The notes: a model not told the origin generated them from the sequence alone. A DNA stretch of 64,000 nucleotides from Acidihalobacter yilgarnensis (GCF_001753245.1 NZ_CP017415.1:2908040-2972039); one strand, 5' to 3'. Counted from the stretch's first letter, positions 17,336-26,917 are shown. Translations and numbers: made by a program.

Positions 17336-17699
17336 CCCGCCCCCTAAACGGTATGACGCGGCCTGGCAGCGGCGCCTCGGACGCCGGTTCTGCTTCGGCA
17401 TCCCGAGGCCAGTCTGCCCTGACCAGTTCCGGTGATTGTCCCAGGCAGATCGCCTCGCCCTGACGGCGATCATGTCCATCCACGCTGAATTCGAATCCAT
17501 AGCTGCGGCGTACGCGTACCCTGCCGCTCGAATCTCTGGCTAGGCCCAGACGACGGACTGCGACCGTCTCGTCGAGCAATTGCACCTGCTCACGCGCGCA
17601 GGCCCGCCGGCAGGCCTTGAGCGCGGCCTCGCGGGCACGCAGCGAAGCCAGCCACCACCACACCAATGCGCCCAGAATCCCCAGCAGCAATATACTCAT
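17316..17699 (-). CDS. DUF3301 membrane-anchored protein
   Basis: A conserved gammaproteobacterial family of unknown function: one N-terminal membrane helix (SILLLGILGALVWWWLAS), then RAREAALKACRRACAREQVQLLDETVAVRRL and a basic RVRVRRSYGFEFS segment characteristic of DUF3301. The start at ATG 17699 puts the helix at the N terminus (127 residues). It overlaps the start of the Kef-type antiporter gene, suggesting the two act together or are at least co-expressed. Confidence 0.85.
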   Translation of the reverse strand: MSILLLGILGALVWWWLASLRAREAALKACRRACAREQVQLLDETVAVRRLGLARDSSGRVRVRRSYGFEFSVDGHDRRQGEAICLGQSPELVRADWPRDAEAEPASEAPLPGRVIPFRGRDGTPRH

Positions 17700-17786
17700 G
17701 GGAAACGAGTGTACCCCAGTGAGGATACGCAACGGAGTGGCGGATGTGGCAAAGTGTGATGCCTGACGATTTGTCCGAAAACGATA

Positions 17787-18590
17787 ATGCCACCCGACAT
17801 TCAATACCTCACGGACTTGGTCATCCGCACCGCGCGGACCGAACTGACGCCACGATTCCGACGTGTCGTCGCCGAACGCAAGACCGATGGAAGTCTACTC
17901 ACCGAGGCCGATCTGGCCATGGATCGCGCCCTGCGCATCGCTCTCGCCCGCGACTGGCCGCAGATTGACTTCCTCAGCGAGGAAATGTCTCCGGACGCAC
18001 AGGCAGAATGCCTCGCCTCGGGGCGCCCGCTGTGGTGCCTGGACCCCCTCGACGGCACCAGCAATTTCGCCGCCGGCCTGCCACTTTACAGCGTGTCGCT
18101 TGCGCTACTGGTCGAGGGACAACCCGCCCTCGGGGTAATTTACGATCCGGAACGGGGAGAATGCTTCAGCGCCGTACGTGGCGGTGGCGCCTGTCTCGAC
18201 GGCCAGCCGCTCGAACCCCGTGCCGAGACCAGCGAACTTGCACGCGCGGTCGGTATCGTCGACTTCAAGCGCCTGTCCAAGTCACTTGCCGAACGGCTGG
18301 TGCGCGAACCGCCCTACCACTCACAACGCAACCTCGGCAGCTGCGCACTGGAGTGGTGCTGGCTCGCCGCGGGCCGTGGCGATTTTTATCTGCACGGCGG
18401 TATGCGTCTTTGGGACCTCGCGGCCGGTAGCCTGATTCTGGCTGAAGCCGGCGGGCAGGCGCTTACCCTGGAGGGCGAAACGGTGTTCCGGGCGGAGACA
18501 GGACCGCGCTCTGTCATCGCCACCCGCAACGTCACTCTGTTCGAGTCATTGCTGAACACACTATCCGTTCCCGGGAGGGCGCCTAAATGA
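17787..18590 (+). CDS. Inositol-monophosphatase-family phosphatase
   Basis: A Mg2+-dependent, lithium-sensitive-type sugar/nucleotide phosphatase. The metal-binding motifs are complete: the glutamate pair in [23 protein letters not shown], and the C-terminal [15 protein letters not shown]. Length 267 residues fits the family. It could be an inositol-phosphate, histidinol-phosphate or PAP phosphatase; motifs alone do not decide. Its stop overlaps the msrB start (ATGA), indicating translational coupling. Confidence 0.88.
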   Translation: MPPDIQYLTDLVIRTARTELTPRFRRVVAERKTDGSLLTEADLAMDRALRIALARDWPQIDFLSEEMSPDAQAECLASGRPLWCLDPLDGTSNFAAGLPLYSVSLALLVEGQPALGVIYDPERGECFSAVRGGGACLDGQPLEPRAETSELARAVGIVDFKRLSKSLAERLVREPPYHSQRNLGSCALEWCWLAAGRGDFYLHGGMRLWDLAAGSLILAEAGGQALTLEGETVFRAETGPRSVIATRNVTLFESLLNTLSVPGRAPK

Positions 18591-18997
18591 ACGACAAGCC
18601 AAGCATTCCCGCCAAAGACGTCGACTGGCGCGACCGCCTCAGTCCCGAGCAATTCCGCGTGGCCCGCGAGGGCGGCACCGAACCGGCATTTACCGGCTGC
18701 TACTGGGACCATCATGAACCGGGGCTCTACCGATGCGTCTGCTGTGGCGAGGCACTGTTCCGCAGCGGCGAGAAATTCGATTCCGGCAGCGGCTGGCCAA
18801 GCTACTGGCAACCGACCGACGAAGCGGCTGTCCGCACGATCGAGGATCACAGTCACGGCATGCGCCGGATCGAGGCCCGCTGCACCCGTTGCGACGCCCA
18901 CCTCGGCCATGTCTTCCCTGATGGCCCGCCGCCCACCGGCTTGCGCTATTGCATCAACTCCGCATCGCTCGATTTTGAAGCCGACGACTCAATCTGA
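18587..18997 (+). CDS. msrB: Peptide-methionine (R)-S-oxide reductase
   Basis: MsrB repairs R-methionine sulfoxide in proteins. The two zinc-binding CxxC pairs are in [12 protein letters not shown] and [13 protein letters not shown], and the catalytic cysteine is in [20 protein letters not shown] is the typical substrate-site region. 136 residues, normal size. It overlaps the preceding phosphatase gene by 4 nt and is followed after 14 nt by an MscS-type channel gene. Confidence 0.96.
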   Translation: MNDKPSIPAKDVDWRDRLSPEQFRVAREGGTEPAFTGCYWDHHEPGLYRCVCCGEALFRSGEKFDSGSGWPSYWQPTDEAAVRTIEDHSHGMRRIEARCTRCDAHLGHVFPDGPPPTGLRYCINSASLDFEADDSI

Positions 18998-19011
18998 CCT
19001 GGAGACAATCC

Positions 19012-19575
19012 ATGGGTACATTCCAGCAATGGCTCGGCGGTCTGCAACACCTGTTACCCCCTCTTGGCCTGCTGCTCGGCGGCGCGCTCGCCATTATCCT
19101 GCTGCAACGTTGGCTCGGCCGTGCGCTTGCCCGCCTGCGACGGCACACGCCCATGTCCATCGACACCGCCCTATTCCTGCAGCGACTTGGCGCCGGCCTG
19201 CTGTGGACCGTGCTCGCGCTCGTTGTGCTGCGCTTCATGGGTATCAACGTCGACGGGCTGTGGGCCATCATCGCCAGTACGCTGGCAGTACTCGGGGTTG
19301 GTTTGCTGGCGGTCTGGACCATGGTCAGCAACATCACCGCCAGCCTGTTCATTTGGATCTGGCGGCCCTATGAGCTGGGTGAACGCATCGAGTTGCTACC
19401 CGATGGGCTGAAGGGACGCGCGATCGACCGCAACCTGATGTTTACAGAGATCCGGGAGGAAGACGGCAGCACCCTCATGGTCCCGAACAATCTATTTTTC
19501 CAGCGTGTGATTCGCCGAGCCCCGAACGATGGACACAAGGCTGCATTGGAACGCTGGGAAAGCGAAGGCAAGTAA
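19012..19575 (+). CDS. Small MscS-family mechanosensitive channel
   Basis: MscS channels release osmolytes on hypo-osmotic shock, relevant in an ectoine-making organism. Three hydrophobic segments are seen (about 15-33, 55-78, 80-108), the last being the pore helix (TLAVLGVGLLAVWTMVSNITASLFIWIWRPYELGERIEL spans it and the start of the beta domain). The beta domain has NLMFTEIREEDGSTLMVPNNLFFQ. At 187 residues it lacks most of the C-terminal alpha/beta cage of full-length MscS, but no frameshift is evident. Confidence 0.87.
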   Translation: MGTFQQWLGGLQHLLPPLGLLLGGALAIILLQRWLGRALARLRRHTPMSIDTALFLQRLGAGLLWTVLALVVLRFMGINVDGLWAIIASTLAVLGVGLLAVWTMVSNITASLFIWIWRPYELGERIELLPDGLKGRAIDRNLMFTEIREEDGSTLMVPNNLFFQRVIRRAPNDGHKAALERWESEGK

Positions 19576-19585
19576 TCGCGCCCAG

Positions 19586-20011
19586 CTAACACTGCTCCCA
19601 AGGCAAACCCTCAAAACGCCAACCTGCCAGCGTGCTGCGATGATGTTGAGCATCCAACGGGCCTTCAAAGCCACCCTCAACATGGAAAATTCGCGCAAAC
19701 CCAGCCTCCAGCAGCGCCTGTCCCGCCTCCAGAGAACGGCGCCCGCTACGACAGATCAGCACTACGGCTGGGCAGTCGCCATCCACACACCGGCTCCCGC
19801 CGAGCATCAGCTCGCGCAACTGTGCGACAAAGCGAGGATTAGGTGTCCAGTCGGGCTCATCTAGCCACGCGATGTGTACTGCGCCGACCGGGTGCCCAAT
19901 CATCAGATATTCCATGGTCGAGCGGATATCGACCAATAAGGTCTGCGGCTCTTCCTGCAGCAACCGGCTAGCCTCGGTCGGGTTAAGCGCACCCAACATC
20001 TCGTCGCTCAT
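19586..20011 (-). CDS. Rhodanese-domain protein
   Basis: A single-domain rhodanese likely to carry persulfide sulfur. The active-site loop has Cys87 in VLICRSGRRS, and the N-terminal LLVDIRSTMEYLMIGHPVGAVHIAW is the CH2 motif region with the usual D-R/E arrangement. 141 residues, no signal peptide, so cytosolic. It lies convergent with the MscS gene (10 nt apart) and upstream of nothing related; sulfur trafficking would fit the other sulfur genes of the window, but its partner is not evident. Confidence 0.9.
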   Translation of the reverse strand: MSDEMLGALNPTEASRLLQEEPQTLLVDIRSTMEYLMIGHPVGAVHIAWLDEPDWTPNPRFVAQLRELMLGGSRCVDGDCPAVVLICRSGRRSLEAGQALLEAGFARIFHVEGGFEGPLDAQHHRSTLAGWRFEGLPWEQC

Positions 20012-20143
20012 GAGAACCCACCTTCCATCCGAGCCGCCTCAAGGGCCACCCATACATTAATTGTATTCATGGATACGAAATATAAATGAACGCCCCCGTG
20101 ATGTCATCGCCCGTTTACACGGGCGGCAATGGTCGAGCAACCT

Positions 20144-21127
20144 TCAGGTGCCCAGCACAGAACGCCGGGTCGGCGCGGTGAAGTCGATGACTGGCCCGCG
20201 CGGTATCAACCCGCGCGGATTCAGCTCCGGGTGACTGGTGTAATAATGTCGCTTGATCTGATCCATGTTCACCGTCCCGGCGACACCCGGCACTTGATAG
20301 AGCGCACGCGTGTAATCCCACAGCTCTGGGTAATCAGCAATGCGCTGGCGATTGCACTTGAAATGTACGTAATAGACCGCGTCGAAGCGCACCAGGGTGG
20401 TGAAGAGCCGCCAATCCGCCTCTGTGACCGAGTCGCCCGCCAGCCAATCCTGCCCTCGTAAACGCGCCTCCAGACGGTCCAGTGTCGAGAACAAGTCGCC
20501 GAAGGCCTGCTCGTAGGCCGCTTGAGTCTCAGCAAAACCCGCTCGGTAGACCCCGTTGTTGACGCGCTCGTATACCTCGGCGTTGACCTCGTCGATCACC
20601 TCGCGTAACGGTATCGGATACAAATCCGGCCCCGGTTTCGCAAAGGCGGTGAAGGACTCGTTAAGCATCCGAATAATCTCGGAGGACTCGTTGTTGACGA
20701 TGGTCTGGCGCTGCTTGTCCCAGAGGACCGGCACGGTCACGATGCCGCTGTAGTCCGATTGGGCACGACTGTACAACTCATACAGGTAGGCCGCACCGTA
20801 CAAGGCATCGCCGTCTGAGCCCGGATAACGCTCGAAGGACCAACCCTCGGGTCCCATGTAGGGATGTACCACTGAATACGAAATCACCGACTCGAGCCCT
20901 TTGAGCAGGCGGAAAATCAGCGTTCGGTGCGCCCAGGGACAGGCGAGCGAAACATACAGATGGTAGCGATCTGCTTCGGCAGGGAAACCACCTTCGCCGG
21001 TCGGCCCAGGTTGGCCGTCCGCGGTCACCCAGTTGCGAAACTGGGAATCCTTACGCACGAATTCACCACTTTCGGTTTCGTGTGACATCCAGTCGCCTTG
21101 GATTTTACCCTTGATCAACAGACTCAT
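20144..21127 (-). CDS. Glutathionyl-hydroquinone reductase (Xi-class GST, YqjG-like)
   Basis: These enzymes reduce glutathionyl-hydroquinones with glutathione. The catalytic Cys63 lies in the family motif SLACPWAHRTLI, followed by SVVHPYMGPEGW and VPVLWDKQRQTIVNNESSEIIRM; the C-terminal domain is all-helical. 327 residues is standard. A good AGGAGATGAA precedes the ATG. It follows doxX by 9 nt in the same orientation, the same pairing as yqjF-yqjG in E. coli, and gshA is also nearby. Confidence 0.93.
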   Translation of the reverse strand: MSLLIKGKIQGDWMSHETESGEFVRKDSQFRNWVTADGQPGPTGEGGFPAEADRYHLYVSLACPWAHRTLIFRLLKGLESVISYSVVHPYMGPEGWSFERYPGSDGDALYGAAYLYELYSRAQSDYSGIVTVPVLWDKQRQTIVNNESSEIIRMLNESFTAFAKPGPDLYPIPLREVIDEVNAEVYERVNNGVYRAGFAETQAAYEQAFGDLFSTLDRLEARLRGQDWLAGDSVTEADWRLFTTLVRFDAVYYVHFKCNRQRIADYPELWDYTRALYQVPGVAGTVNMDQIKRHYYTSHPELNPRGLIPRGPVIDFTAPTRRSVLGT

Positions 21128-21136
21128 TTCATCTCC

Positions 21137-21517
21137 TCAGTCGCGCTTGGCCAAGCCATCAAGGCTGATGCGCCCGGCGCCGACCGCGGCGACTACCAAC
21201 AGACCGCCAGCAAACGACAAATCGCCCATCAGCAAAATTTTCTGCATCCCATTGGCGATATCGTGGTGGAAAATGATCGCGGTAACGACACTGAATACGG
21301 ATAGGGCCAGGGCGACCCAACGCGTCTGCCAACCGAATACCAAGGCAGCACCACCGCCAACCTCAAGCAGGATCACCAGTGGCAAAAGCACTGCCGGCAC
21401 GCCATGTGCCGCCATATATTGCGCAGTACCGTGGTAGGCCAAAATCTTGTCGATACCGGCGATGACAAATATCTGCGCCAGCAGGACGCGTCCGGCGAGC
21501 ATGGCAAGGTTACGCAT
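21137..21517 (-). CDS. DoxX family membrane protein
   Basis: A four-helix membrane protein of the DoxX/YqjF family: LLAQIFVIAGIDKILAYHGTAQYM is the conserved N-terminal part, followed by LLEVGGGAALVFGWQTRW and a segment HHDIANGMQKILLMGDLSFAGGLL typical of the family. AGGAG sits about 9 nt before the ATG. Function is not settled; it is paired with the glutathionyl-hydroquinone reductase gene, so a link to quinone or thiol redox is likely. Confidence 0.9.
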   Translation of the reverse strand: MRNLAMLAGRVLLAQIFVIAGIDKILAYHGTAQYMAAHGVPAVLLPLVILLEVGGGAALVFGWQTRWVALALSVFSVVTAIIFHHDIANGMQKILLMGDLSFAGGLLVVAAVGAGRISLDGLAKRD

Positions 21518-21601
21518 GTCAGACTCCTATGATGATGGGGGTCACGCCTCGTGCGCGACCGACCTCACTAGGGTATGACAGGCTGGACAACCCAGCGCAG
21601 G

Positions 21602-21630
21602 AAATTTCTGAGTAACTCGCTCAGGAATTT
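21602..21630 (-). terminator. Bidirectional-type terminator after the ectoine operon
   Basis: On the minus strand the stem AAATTCCTGAG pairs with CTCAGAAATTT (one G-U type pair) around a 7-nt loop, with A residues before and T residues after. It lies 44 nt downstream of ectC and before doxX. A smaller TGCAC/GTGCA hairpin sits immediately upstream of it (21631-21647). Confidence 0.65.
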
Positions 21631-21673
21631 TGCACGTTTAGGGTGCAACGCCGACCGTACGGACCAGGGCTAC

Positions 21674-22081
21674 TTAGGAGGCCAGCGCCTCATCCCCGTC
21701 ATCCAGCAGCGGATAAACGCCGTCGGCGTCGTGGACTTCATGTCCAGTCAGCGGGGGATTGAAGACGCACAAACACTCGAAATCACTGATCGCGTGCAGG
21801 TTATGCTCTTCATGACCATCCAGGGTATAGAGGGTGCCAGGGGCTATCTTGTAGCGCTTGCCATCCGCCAAGGTTTCGATCTCTGCCTCGCCGGAGATGC
21901 AGTACACCGCCTCGATATGGTGCTTGTACCAGATGTGCGTCACGCTGCCGGCGAACAGTACCGTGTGGTTCAGCGAGAAGCCGACACGGTCGGCGCGCAC
22001 CAGCAGCCGGTTGCTCTCGAAGGTGTCCGTGCGCACGGACTTGGAGGTACCGCGCACGTCGCTGACGTGTTTGACAATCAT
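21674..22081 (-). CDS. ectC: L-ectoine synthase
   Basis: EctC cyclises N-gamma-acetyl-diaminobutyrate to the compatible solute ectoine. It is a cupin: HIWYKHHIEAVYCISGEAEIETL and APGTLYTLDGHEEHNLHA contain the metal and substrate residues of the family. 135 residues; AGGAG lies about 10 nt before the ATG. Last gene of ectRABC, 27 nt after ectB. No ectD (ectoine hydroxylase) follows, so hydroxyectoine is not made from this locus. Confidence 0.97.
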   Translation of the reverse strand: MIVKHVSDVRGTSKSVRTDTFESNRLLVRADRVGFSLNHTVLFAGSVTHIWYKHHIEAVYCISGEAEIETLADGKRYKIAPGTLYTLDGHEEHNLHAISDFECLCVFNPPLTGHEVHDADGVYPLLDDGDEALAS

Positions 22082-22108
22082 GCTGAAGAGCTCCTGTATC
22101 GGTAAATT

Positions 22109-23389
22109 TCAGACGGCTTCGTCGAGTACGACCTGCGGCGCGCCGAGCACGTCGCGCACGGCCGTGCGCAGCAGCTCGGTGCCGGCATCAAGCTCGGCTT
22201 TCTCGATAGTCAACGGGGGCATGAATTTGGCGACATCGTCATCCGGCCCCGCGGTTTCATGAATCAGACCGCGCTTGAAGGCCGCCTGCGAAATCTCCTT
22301 GGCAAGATCCTTGCGGGTGCATACAAGCCCCTGCATCATGCCGCGCCCACGCACCTCGGAAAATGCGTCCGGGTAGGCCGCAGCCAATGTGTCCAGTGCA
22401 TTGCGCAAGATTTTGGCACGCGCTGCGATGTGCGACTCGAACTCGCCCGTCTCCCAAAACGCTAACGCCGCAGTCGCTGTGACGAAGGCCGGATTGTTGC
22501 CACGGAACGTGCCGTTGTGCTCGCCGGCATCCCAAAGATCGTGCTGCGGACGAATCAGGGTGAGCGCCATCGGCAGGCCATAGCCACTGATCGATTTCGA
22601 CAGGCAGACGATATCCGGTCGGATTCCGGCTTCCTCGAAGCTGAAGAAACTGCCCATGCGACCGCAACCGGCCTGAATGTCATCGACGATGAGCAGCATG
22701 TCGTAACGACGGCACACCGCCTCTAGGCTGCGCAGCCACTCCGGCTCGGCGACATTAATGCCACCCTCGGCCTGCACGGTTTCCACGATGACTGCGGCCG
22801 GCAAGTCGACGCCGCTGCCGTTATCGCTGAGGAAACGATCCATGTATTCAATGGTATCGGTATCCTCGCCGAAGTAGCCGCTGTACGGCATGGTGTCGCT
22901 CAGCGTCAGGGCGACGCCGGCACCACCCCGCTTGAAGGCGTTTCCGGTCACAGACAAGGCACCCAGGGTCATGCCATGGAAGGCATTGGTGAACGAAATG
23001 ATCTTCTCACGCCCGGTAACCTTACGCGCCAGCTTAAGCGCCGCCTCCACTGAATTGGTCCCGGTCGGCCCGGGGAACTGCACACGGTAATCCATGCCGC
23101 GAGGCTCCAAGATCACGTCGCGAAAGCGTTCGAGGAATTCAGCCTTGGCGCGCGTGGCCAGATCGAGACCGTGGGTAATACCGTTACGTTCGATGTAATC
23201 AATCAACTTGGCCTTGAGTGCCGGGTGATTATGGCCATAGTTGAGTGCGCCCGCGCCGCTGAAGAAATCCACATATCGGCGGCCGTCGACGTCGTACATG
23301 TTCGCGCCTTCCGCGCGGTCGAAAACCACCGGAAAGTTGCGAATATAGCCGCGGACCTCGGATTCCAGGGTTTCGAATATTTCCATCAT
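22109..23389 (-). CDS. ectB: Diaminobutyrate--2-oxoglutarate transaminase
   Basis: EctB converts aspartate semialdehyde to 2,4-diaminobutyrate, the first committed step of ectoine synthesis. It is a class III PLP aminotransferase: [52 protein letters not shown] and the PLP-lysine region [15 protein letters not shown]. 426 residues, full length. Its start overlaps the ectA stop by 4 nt. Confidence 0.97.
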   Translation of the reverse strand: MMEIFETLESEVRGYIRNFPVVFDRAEGANMYDVDGRRYVDFFSGAGALNYGHNHPALKAKLIDYIERNGITHGLDLATRAKAEFLERFRDVILEPRGMDYRVQFPGPTGTNSVEAALKLARKVTGREKIISFTNAFHGMTLGALSVTGNAFKRGGAGVALTLSDTMPYSGYFGEDTDTIEYMDRFLSDNGSGVDLPAAVIVETVQAEGGINVAEPEWLRSLEAVCRRYDMLLIVDDIQAGCGRMGSFFSFEEAGIRPDIVCLSKSISGYGLPMALTLIRPQHDLWDAGEHNGTFRGNNPAFVTATAALAFWETGEFESHIAARAKILRNALDTLAAAYPDAFSEVRGRGMMQGLVCTRKDLAKEISQAAFKRGLIHETAGPDDDVAKFMPPLTIEKAELDAGTELLRTAVRDVLGAPQVVLDEAV

Positions 23390-23916
23390 TGCCTTACCTC
23401 ACTGAGTCGGTTCAGGGTGGGTCCCGCGAACGCATGCTCGCGATAGGGCGAAGTGATCGGACCGATGTGGATACGCGGCTCTGGTTCATGACCGTCCGGG
23501 AACAGATCCGCCTCGAAACCATCGGTCTCCCACAGCGGCGCGCCCAACTCGCGGGCAAGCGAGCCGAATAGCGCGCGTGAGGCCTGATTGCCTGATTCAA
23601 TAGTCGCTTCAATCTGGCTCAAATCGTCGTGTCTGGCCAGGACATCGCGCAGTAGTCGCTTGGCCAAGCCCTGCCCCCGTGCACGCGCTGCGACGCCGAT
23701 CTGCCAAACGAACCACACGTCCGGGCGTTCCGGTGGTCTATATCCGGTCACAAAGCCAATGATGCCGTCGCCATCCTCGGCTACCGCGCCGGTATCCGCA
23801 TAATCGCGGCACTGCAATAGGTAACAATAGGCCGAATTCACATCCAATACCCGCGAGTCGCGGACCAGACGCCAGATGCGTCGGCCATCGCTAACTTTTG
23901 GTTTACGAATTTTCAT
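23386..23916 (-). CDS. ectA: L-2,4-diaminobutyric acid acetyltransferase
   Basis: EctA acetylates the gamma-amino group of diaminobutyrate with acetyl-CoA. It is a GNAT-fold protein: [16 protein letters not shown] near the N terminus, [20 protein letters not shown] for acetyl-CoA binding and a conserved [15 protein letters not shown] segment. 176 residues. It overlaps ectR upstream and ectB downstream by 4 nt each, so the four-gene operon is tightly translationally coupled. Confidence 0.96.
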   Translation of the reverse strand: MKIRKPKVSDGRRIWRLVRDSRVLDVNSAYCYLLQCRDYADTGAVAEDGDGIIGFVTGYRPPERPDVWFVWQIGVAARARGQGLAKRLLRDVLARHDDLSQIEATIESGNQASRALFGSLARELGAPLWETDGFEADLFPDGHEPEPRIHIGPITSPYREHAFAGPTLNRLSEVRQ

Positions 23917-24458
23917 ACATTAACTCCGTTGGAATCGGTTTCGGTCGACTGCCTGCGTGGCGATGCCAGTCCCGTGTCCGTGATCGGCCCGCTGGTCAGC
24001 AGCGGCGCCGCATCGATGTCATCGGCATCCATCAGGCTGGCGATGCGTTGCAGTGAGGACAGCAACAGGGTGCGCTCCCAATCGGCCAGAGTGTCCAGGC
24101 GCGCGGCAAAGCGCTCCTGCAACAACGGGGGCGCATGGCGAAAGATTTCGATCGCCTCTTCGGTAGGACTGACGTAGACCCTGCGTTTGTCCGTGGTCGA
24201 TCGGTGCTTGGCGACGAGGCCGTGACGCTCCAGGCGCTGCACAATTTCCGTGGTAGTGGCCTGACCCAGTGTGACCTGCCTTGCCAAATCGCCGACCGTA
24301 AGCTCACCGGCTGCGATCAACGCCTTGAGTACCATCGCCTGCGGGCCGGTCAATCCATGAGTGTGCGCCAGCCGGCGGGAATGGATGTCGACCGCCCGCA
24401 TAATGCGCCTCAGGGCCACCATGATTTCGTCACTAATACCTTGATTCAGTTCATTCAT
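23913..24458 (-). CDS. ectR: MarR-family regulator of ectoine synthesis
   Basis: The protein is a winged-helix MarR regulator (RLAHTHGLTGPQAMVLKAL, LARQVTLGQATTTEIVQRLERHGLVAKHRSTTDKRRVYV across residues 33-100). In methylotrophic halophiles EctR1 represses the ectoine operon and its own gene. Here it is the first gene of ectRABC, so autoregulation is built in. I choose ATG 24458, although the promoter places the transcript start within a few bases of it. ATG at residue 13 (24422) is a possible internal start with a real leader. Confidence 0.9.
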   Translation of the reverse strand: MNELNQGISDEIMVALRRIMRAVDIHSRRLAHTHGLTGPQAMVLKALIAAGELTVGDLARQVTLGQATTTEIVQRLERHGLVAKHRSTTDKRRVYVSPTEEAIEIFRHAPPLLQERFAARLDTLADWERTLLLSSLQRIASLMDADDIDAAPLLTSGPITDTGLASPRRQSTETDSNGVNV

Positions 24459-24466
24459 GCGCAGCA

Positions 24467-24495
24467 ATTATATTGTGTACGATTCATTTTCTCAA
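24467..24495 (-). promoter_or_regulatory. Sigma-70 promoter of ectRABC with overlapping palindrome
   Basis: On the minus strand TTGAGA (24495-24490), a 17-nt spacer and a perfect TATAAT (24472-24467) form a near-consensus promoter. The spacer holds an imperfect palindrome centred on GTAC (ATCGTACACAAT), placed as the EctR operator would be between -35 and -10. The predicted start site near 24460 leaves a leader of about two nucleotides. Confidence 0.75.
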
Positions 24496-24829
24496 GTCAG
24501 ATCGACTCACAACGCCCAAATAACGGGCGCAATAGGCATTAATTATCACAAAAATGCACGATTTCAGTGCGCATAGCGTCCGAAACGCCGAAAAAAGTGA
24601 TAACAGAGGCCATGAGATTTAATTTGTTCACGATTGATATGACGATGGGATGACGTACGGAAACGCACCCAGGCCTCTCGCGTCAGACTCGTGAGCGGAA
24701 ATGGCGCTTACCGAGAATCGCTCAGGGATTTTGGGGGATATCAGCTGGATTACGGGCGCTCAGGACAGGCACCGAAACAGGGAATCAACGCAAAGACGCC
24801 CTGGCACGCGTCGCCAGGGCATTCGGTAT
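24496..24829. other. Non-coding region upstream of the ectoine promoter
   Basis: About 330 nt between the ect promoter and the small gene at 24830. It is relatively A/T-rich near the promoter. I found no convincing ORF, RNA gene or terminator. It would contain any osmotic activator sites. Confidence 0.5.
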
Positions 24830-25147
24830 TCAGAGAGGACGGCGCAAATACGGCATATCGCCGCGTGCAAGGTTGCGCTGAATGAAATCAGCGCGTCCCG
24901 CCTCGCGATCATTGAGTCCCTCAGCGCAAGTCGAAGGAACGCGTGCGGCACTGGAGAGAAGTACCTCCAACTCCATCAGATCGACCTTGGGCGTGACCAA
25001 GGTACGAGCATTGGGCGCATCTTGCCCATTGACGACCCAGAACATCCGGGGATGCCAGCAGAATTGACGGACGTCGTCACGCAGAAACAACTCGACGCAG
25101 CGCGTATTGATCTCAACCGGGGAGAGCCCGGCTTGTGACTGATTCAT
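24830..25147 (-). CDS. Unrecognised 105-residue protein
   Basis: An ATG with GAGG about 9 nt upstream opens a frame of 105 residues with normal codon use. I do not recognise the family. The sequence has SPVEINTRCVELFLRDDVRQFCWHPRMFWVV, a patch rich in W and F with two cysteines, and ends in a basic ARGDMPYLRRPL. No signal peptide or membrane helix. It lies between gshA and ectR, all on the same strand; the 87-nt gap to gshA allows co-transcription. Confidence 0.6.
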   Translation of the reverse strand: MNQSQAGLSPVEINTRCVELFLRDDVRQFCWHPRMFWVVNGQDAPNARTLVTPKVDLMELEVLLSSAARVPSTCAEGLNDREAGRADFIQRNLARGDMPYLRRPL

Positions 25148-25234
25148 GATGGGAACCTCGAGTGGGGAAACCCCCTTTCGGAGTGTACTCGGGTAACCCT
25201 AGGCGCGTCGGGCGCAACATCACGCCACGCTCAC

Positions 25235-26854
25235 TCATGCAGTGGCAAAATACGCTGCGATATAGTCGTCCAACGATTCATGCTTGCCCGCCTCAAGTAC
25301 CGACTGGGCATGCAAGGAATCGCCAGCCAATCGCTCGAAGAACGCCTGACGATCAGCCGATAAAGACTCTGCCAGGAAAAAATCCCGATGCGACTCGGAC
25401 ATGCGCAACGCAAAGGCATGGAAGCCCTCGCCGCGCTCACGCATCTCGCGCAACATACGCGCGGATGGCGTTGCCTCCGGATCGCGTACCTTATCCCGTT
25501 GCCGCGCCAGTGCCTTGCAATAGGTGCCGCCACTGCCGCCGTCGAGCAATTCGCAGAACCCGGTCATCACATCCAGTATCTCGAGTGCCCAATCCCGCAG
25601 CTCACGCTCGCGGCCCTCTTGCCGCAAAGCAAGACCCGGCTCGCGGCCACGATGCGCAACCCTCAGAAAATTATCGTCAATGGCTTGCCGTTCTTGCGCA
25701 CCGACCACCGGACTGTCGCAGAATAGGGCAAAGATCAAAAAGGCCTCGATAAAGCGCATCTGCTCTGGGCTCACGCCCAGTGGGTGGTAGGCATTGACGT
25801 CGAGCGAACGTAGCTCGATGTATCGAACGCCCCTGCGGCGCAGCGCCAGCGCCGGACGCTCGCCACTTTCAAGTACCTGCTTGGGGCGCACACTACTGTA
25901 GTACTCATTTTCGATCTGCAGGATATTACTGCTGAGCTGACGATAATCGCCGTCAACCTTAACGCCGATCTCGGCATAACGTGAGCTTGGAGTACGGATA
26001 GCACGCTCCAGGCTGTCGATATAGCTCGCCAAGGAGTCGTAGCAGACCCTCACCCCAGTCTCACCTTCCTTCGCGTTGGTATAGCCGATATCCCCCATAC
26101 GCAGAGAGGTTGCATAGGGCTCGTAGTGGGTGTGGGTATCGAAATTCGGCAGCCGCGTATGGCTACCCTTGAAGAACGAGGCACACACCGCGGGCGATGC
26201 GCCGAAGAGGTAGGGAATCAACCAACCGATCCGCTGCAGATTGCGCAGCATCCCCATATACGACGCGGACACGAAATCGCTTGGATCACCCGCCACGCCC
26301 GCGAGCGCCTGATGGACCGGCCAGAAATCTTCGTGCATCGAGAAATTGAAATGCACGCCAGCAATCACCTGCATGACCCTGCCGTAGCGGTAACCCAGCC
26401 CACGCCGGTAGATGTGCTTCATGCGCCCCGCGTTGGATTCGCCGTATTCGGCGATGGGGATGCTGGCCTCGCCACCCAGCAGACACGGCATGCTCGTCGC
26501 CCAGAGAAATTCCTCGCCCAGATGCGCATAAACGAAACGATGGGTATCGCAGAGAAACTGCAGCGTTTCGGCGCTGTCTTCCCCCGGCGGTGTAATCAGC
26601 TCGAGCAGCGCCTCGGAGTAATCGGTCGTGATATACGGATGCGTGAGCGCAGCCCCCAGGATACGGGGGTGTGGCGTCTGGGCGATACTGCCATTCGCCT
26701 GCACGCGCAGGCTTTCCTTCTCCAGCCCGATGCGGTTGCGGCGGACCAATCCGGCTTCGCCCTGATCCATGAGTTTGCGTAAACGGCGTTCGGCTGAAGC
26801 GTACAAAATGGGGGTCCCAAATTCGATGACTGTGGATCGGCGACTAGCGCGCAT
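25235..26854 (-). CDS. gshA: Glutamate--cysteine ligase (E. coli type)
   Basis: GshA makes gamma-glutamylcysteine, the first step of glutathione synthesis. It belongs to the type 1 (enterobacterial) family: IGLEKESLRVQANGSIA, LTHPYITTDYSEALLELITPP, VMQVIAGVHFNFS and RYIELRSLDVNAYHPLGVSP are all landmark segments. At 539 residues it is close to the usual 518-530; the start is uncertain, as residues 1-28 lack family similarity and no clear ribosome-binding site is seen. gshB is not in the window. Confidence 0.95.
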   Translation of the reverse strand: MRASRRSTVIEFGTPILYASAERRLRKLMDQGEAGLVRRNRIGLEKESLRVQANGSIAQTPHPRILGAALTHPYITTDYSEALLELITPPGEDSAETLQFLCDTHRFVYAHLGEEFLWATSMPCLLGGEASIPIAEYGESNAGRMKHIYRRGLGYRYGRVMQVIAGVHFNFSMHEDFWPVHQALAGVAGDPSDFVSASYMGMLRNLQRIGWLIPYLFGASPAVCASFFKGSHTRLPNFDTHTHYEPYATSLRMGDIGYTNAKEGETGVRVCYDSLASYIDSLERAIRTPSSRYAEIGVKVDGDYRQLSSNILQIENEYYSSVRPKQVLESGERPALALRRRGVRYIELRSLDVNAYHPLGVSPEQMRFIEAFLIFALFCDSPVVGAQERQAIDDNFLRVAHRGREPGLALRQEGRERELRDWALEILDVMTGFCELLDGGSGGTYCKALARQRDKVRDPEATPSARMLREMRERGEGFHAFALRMSESHRDFFLAESLSADRQAFFERLAGDSLHAQSVLEAGKHESLDDYIAAYFATA

Positions 26855-26917
26855 TCTAGCGCAAACGCTCTTGGCGAAGGCGCAACGGTTGGCGACGAAG
26901 GCTCCCAGCAGCTAGTA

